From contig NZ_RKMH01000004.1 of NCBI RefSeq assembly GCF_003797185.1, forward strand, positions 186,001-250,000: a DNA stretch of 64,000 nt. The letters are read 5' to 3'. A model generated the notes under the pieces. It saw only the letters and a list, made by a program, of their open reading frames with translations. It did not search any database and was not told the origin of the DNA. The DNA is from Gordonia oryzae (GTDB lineage: Bacteria; Actinomycetota; Actinomycetes; Mycobacteriales; Mycobacteriaceae). Shown one piece after another: positions 63,351 to 64,000 of this stretch. A program made the translations under genes and the position numbers. Position 1 is the stretch's first letter. Each line of letters opens with the position of its first letter.

Positions 63351-64000
63351 GGCGTGTTCCCCCGGTAGGTCCCGGTCACCGAGTCGACGCCGAATCGGGC
63401 GAACAATTCTTCGGCGTACCAGCGCTGTGGACCCGTGTCGCGGATCGCCGACACGTGACCTGCACTTCGGTAGGCGAAGTCGGTCAGCGCTTCGGAGTTC
63501 TCCCAGAGTGTGAAGGTGCCCTGCAGGCCGATCGGCGCCTCGCCGACTCCGAGTGCCAGTCGCACTCCTGGTGCGGCCGTGAGGTTTTCGACCACCGGGG
63601 GTACCGCCCGCCAGAACGACGTCATGCGCGTGGGTCGCAGCCGGGCCCGGGTCAAAGCCGCCACCGGGCCTGTCCAGTCGTTACGGTGCGCTCGAGGAGC
63701 GTTGGTGCCGAACGGCTCTTGCCGCGACCACCGACCGCGCGATGCCAGCGGCACCATGCGCACTGTCAAAGCCTCGCTGCCCGCTCGATCCCAGGACCGC
63801 AGATAACGTGACGCCGCACCGTTGGCCGCGGCATCGGCGTCGGTCCACACCGTCAGTAGCGCCCAATGGTGGATGTCGGCGTCGCGCGGGGTGAACGTGT
63901 GGGCCGATCCCGTTCCCATCATTTTCGCGAACCGCAGGCCGGGCTGATGGCGCAATGCCCGGCGGCCCGACGCGACGCGCAGGAGTGCAGGTCCGACCCG
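63347..64000 (-). CDS. crtA: Spheroidene monooxygenase-like protein (CrtA family), 5' end outside window
   Basis: The visible 217 codons include 'GLRFAKMMGTGSAHTFTP', 'WALLTVWTDADAAANG', 'PVAALTRARLRPTRMTSFW', 'GVGEAPIGLQGTFTLWENSEALTDFAY' and 'RWYAEELFARFGV', all typical of CrtA, which inserts a keto group at C2 of acyclic carotenoids in purple bacteria. The frame remains open to the last base and the upstream residues 'LLRVASGRRAL' look like the expected N-terminal helix, so the gene continues beyond the window. It is the first visible gene of the cruF operon. Confidence 0.85.
   Translation of the reverse strand, partial: RVGPALLRVASGRRALRHQPGLRFAKMMGTGSAHTFTPRDADIHHWALLTVWTDADAAANGAASRYLRSWDRAGSEALTVRMVPLASRGRWSRQEPFGTNAPRAHRNDWTGPVAALTRARLRPTRMTSFWRAVPPVVENLTAAPGVRLALGVGEAPIGLQGTFTLWENSEALTDFAYRSAGHVSAIRDTGPQRWYAEELFARFGVDSVTGTYRGNTP

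Overview
The window is high-GC actinobacterial DNA. Gene families and order point to the Mycobacteriales (Rhodococcus, Gordonia, Williamsia or a relative), but the sequence alone does not fix the genus. It reads as accessory, catabolic chromosome: degradation clusters, many TetR/AraC/IclR/ArsR/HxlR regulators, several gene remnants and a small mobile element. No rRNA, tRNA or CRISPR array was seen.

Layout. 1-5.2 kb: end of an arylsulfotransferase-like gene, a TetR-glycosyltransferase pair, a LysR remnant, a YiaA/YiaB membrane protein, a flavin amine oxidase and an HD-domain protein. 5.3-8.1 kb: a decay zone with a truncated Lhr-like helicase ending at a 14-bp repeat array, a frameshifted small gene, a membrane protein and a MalT/LuxR remnant. 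8.1-29.1 kb: an aromatic catabolic island. Extradiol dioxygenase, acylating acetaldehyde dehydrogenase, 4-hydroxy-2-oxovalerate aldolase, semialdehyde dehydrogenase, an odd SDR and a tautomerase form one half. 4-Oxalocrotonate tautomerase, decarboxylase, dienoate hydratase and an IclR regulator form the other. A GcoA/GcoB-type P450 aromatic O-demethylase with an EthD-like protein and an AraC regulator closes it. Together these predict (alkyl)guaiacol to catechol and formaldehyde, then meta-cleavage to pyruvate and acetyl-CoA.

Between the two halves of the meta pathway (14.0-21.4 kb) sits a complete aldoxime-nitrile cluster: ArsR regulator, a fused SRPBCC-like/AmiC-like sensor, amidase, aldoxime dehydratase, cobalt-type nitrile hydratase beta and alpha, accessory protein and cobalt permease. 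It should convert aldoxime to nitrile to amide to acid.

29.1-44.4 kb is mixed: secreted serine protease, enoyl-CoA hydratase, SDR, luciferase-like oxidoreductase, alpha/beta hydrolase, DHA2 efflux pump with divergent HxlR regulator, acyl-CoA dehydrogenase, HelR (RNA polymerase-displacing ATPase) preceded by a rifamycin-associated-element-like palindrome, a 167-bp MITE, a GlxA-type regulator, a nitronate monooxygenase-like enzyme and CinA.

44.4-47.5 kb holds idi-crtB-crtI and 59.9-64.0 kb holds a second crtI-like gene, a glycosyltransferase, cruF and a crtA-like gene running off the window. Together they suggest a hydroxylated, keto-modified and possibly glycosylated carotenoid. Between them (47.5-58.0 kb) lies a single-strand operon with acyl-CoA ligase, acyl-CoA dehydrogenase, acyl-CoA carboxylase, crotonase, a TIGR03084-type protein, an AtuA/DUF1446 protein and a TetR regulator, with a divergent second ligase. 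It looks like branched or isoprenoid acid catabolism, substrate unknown.
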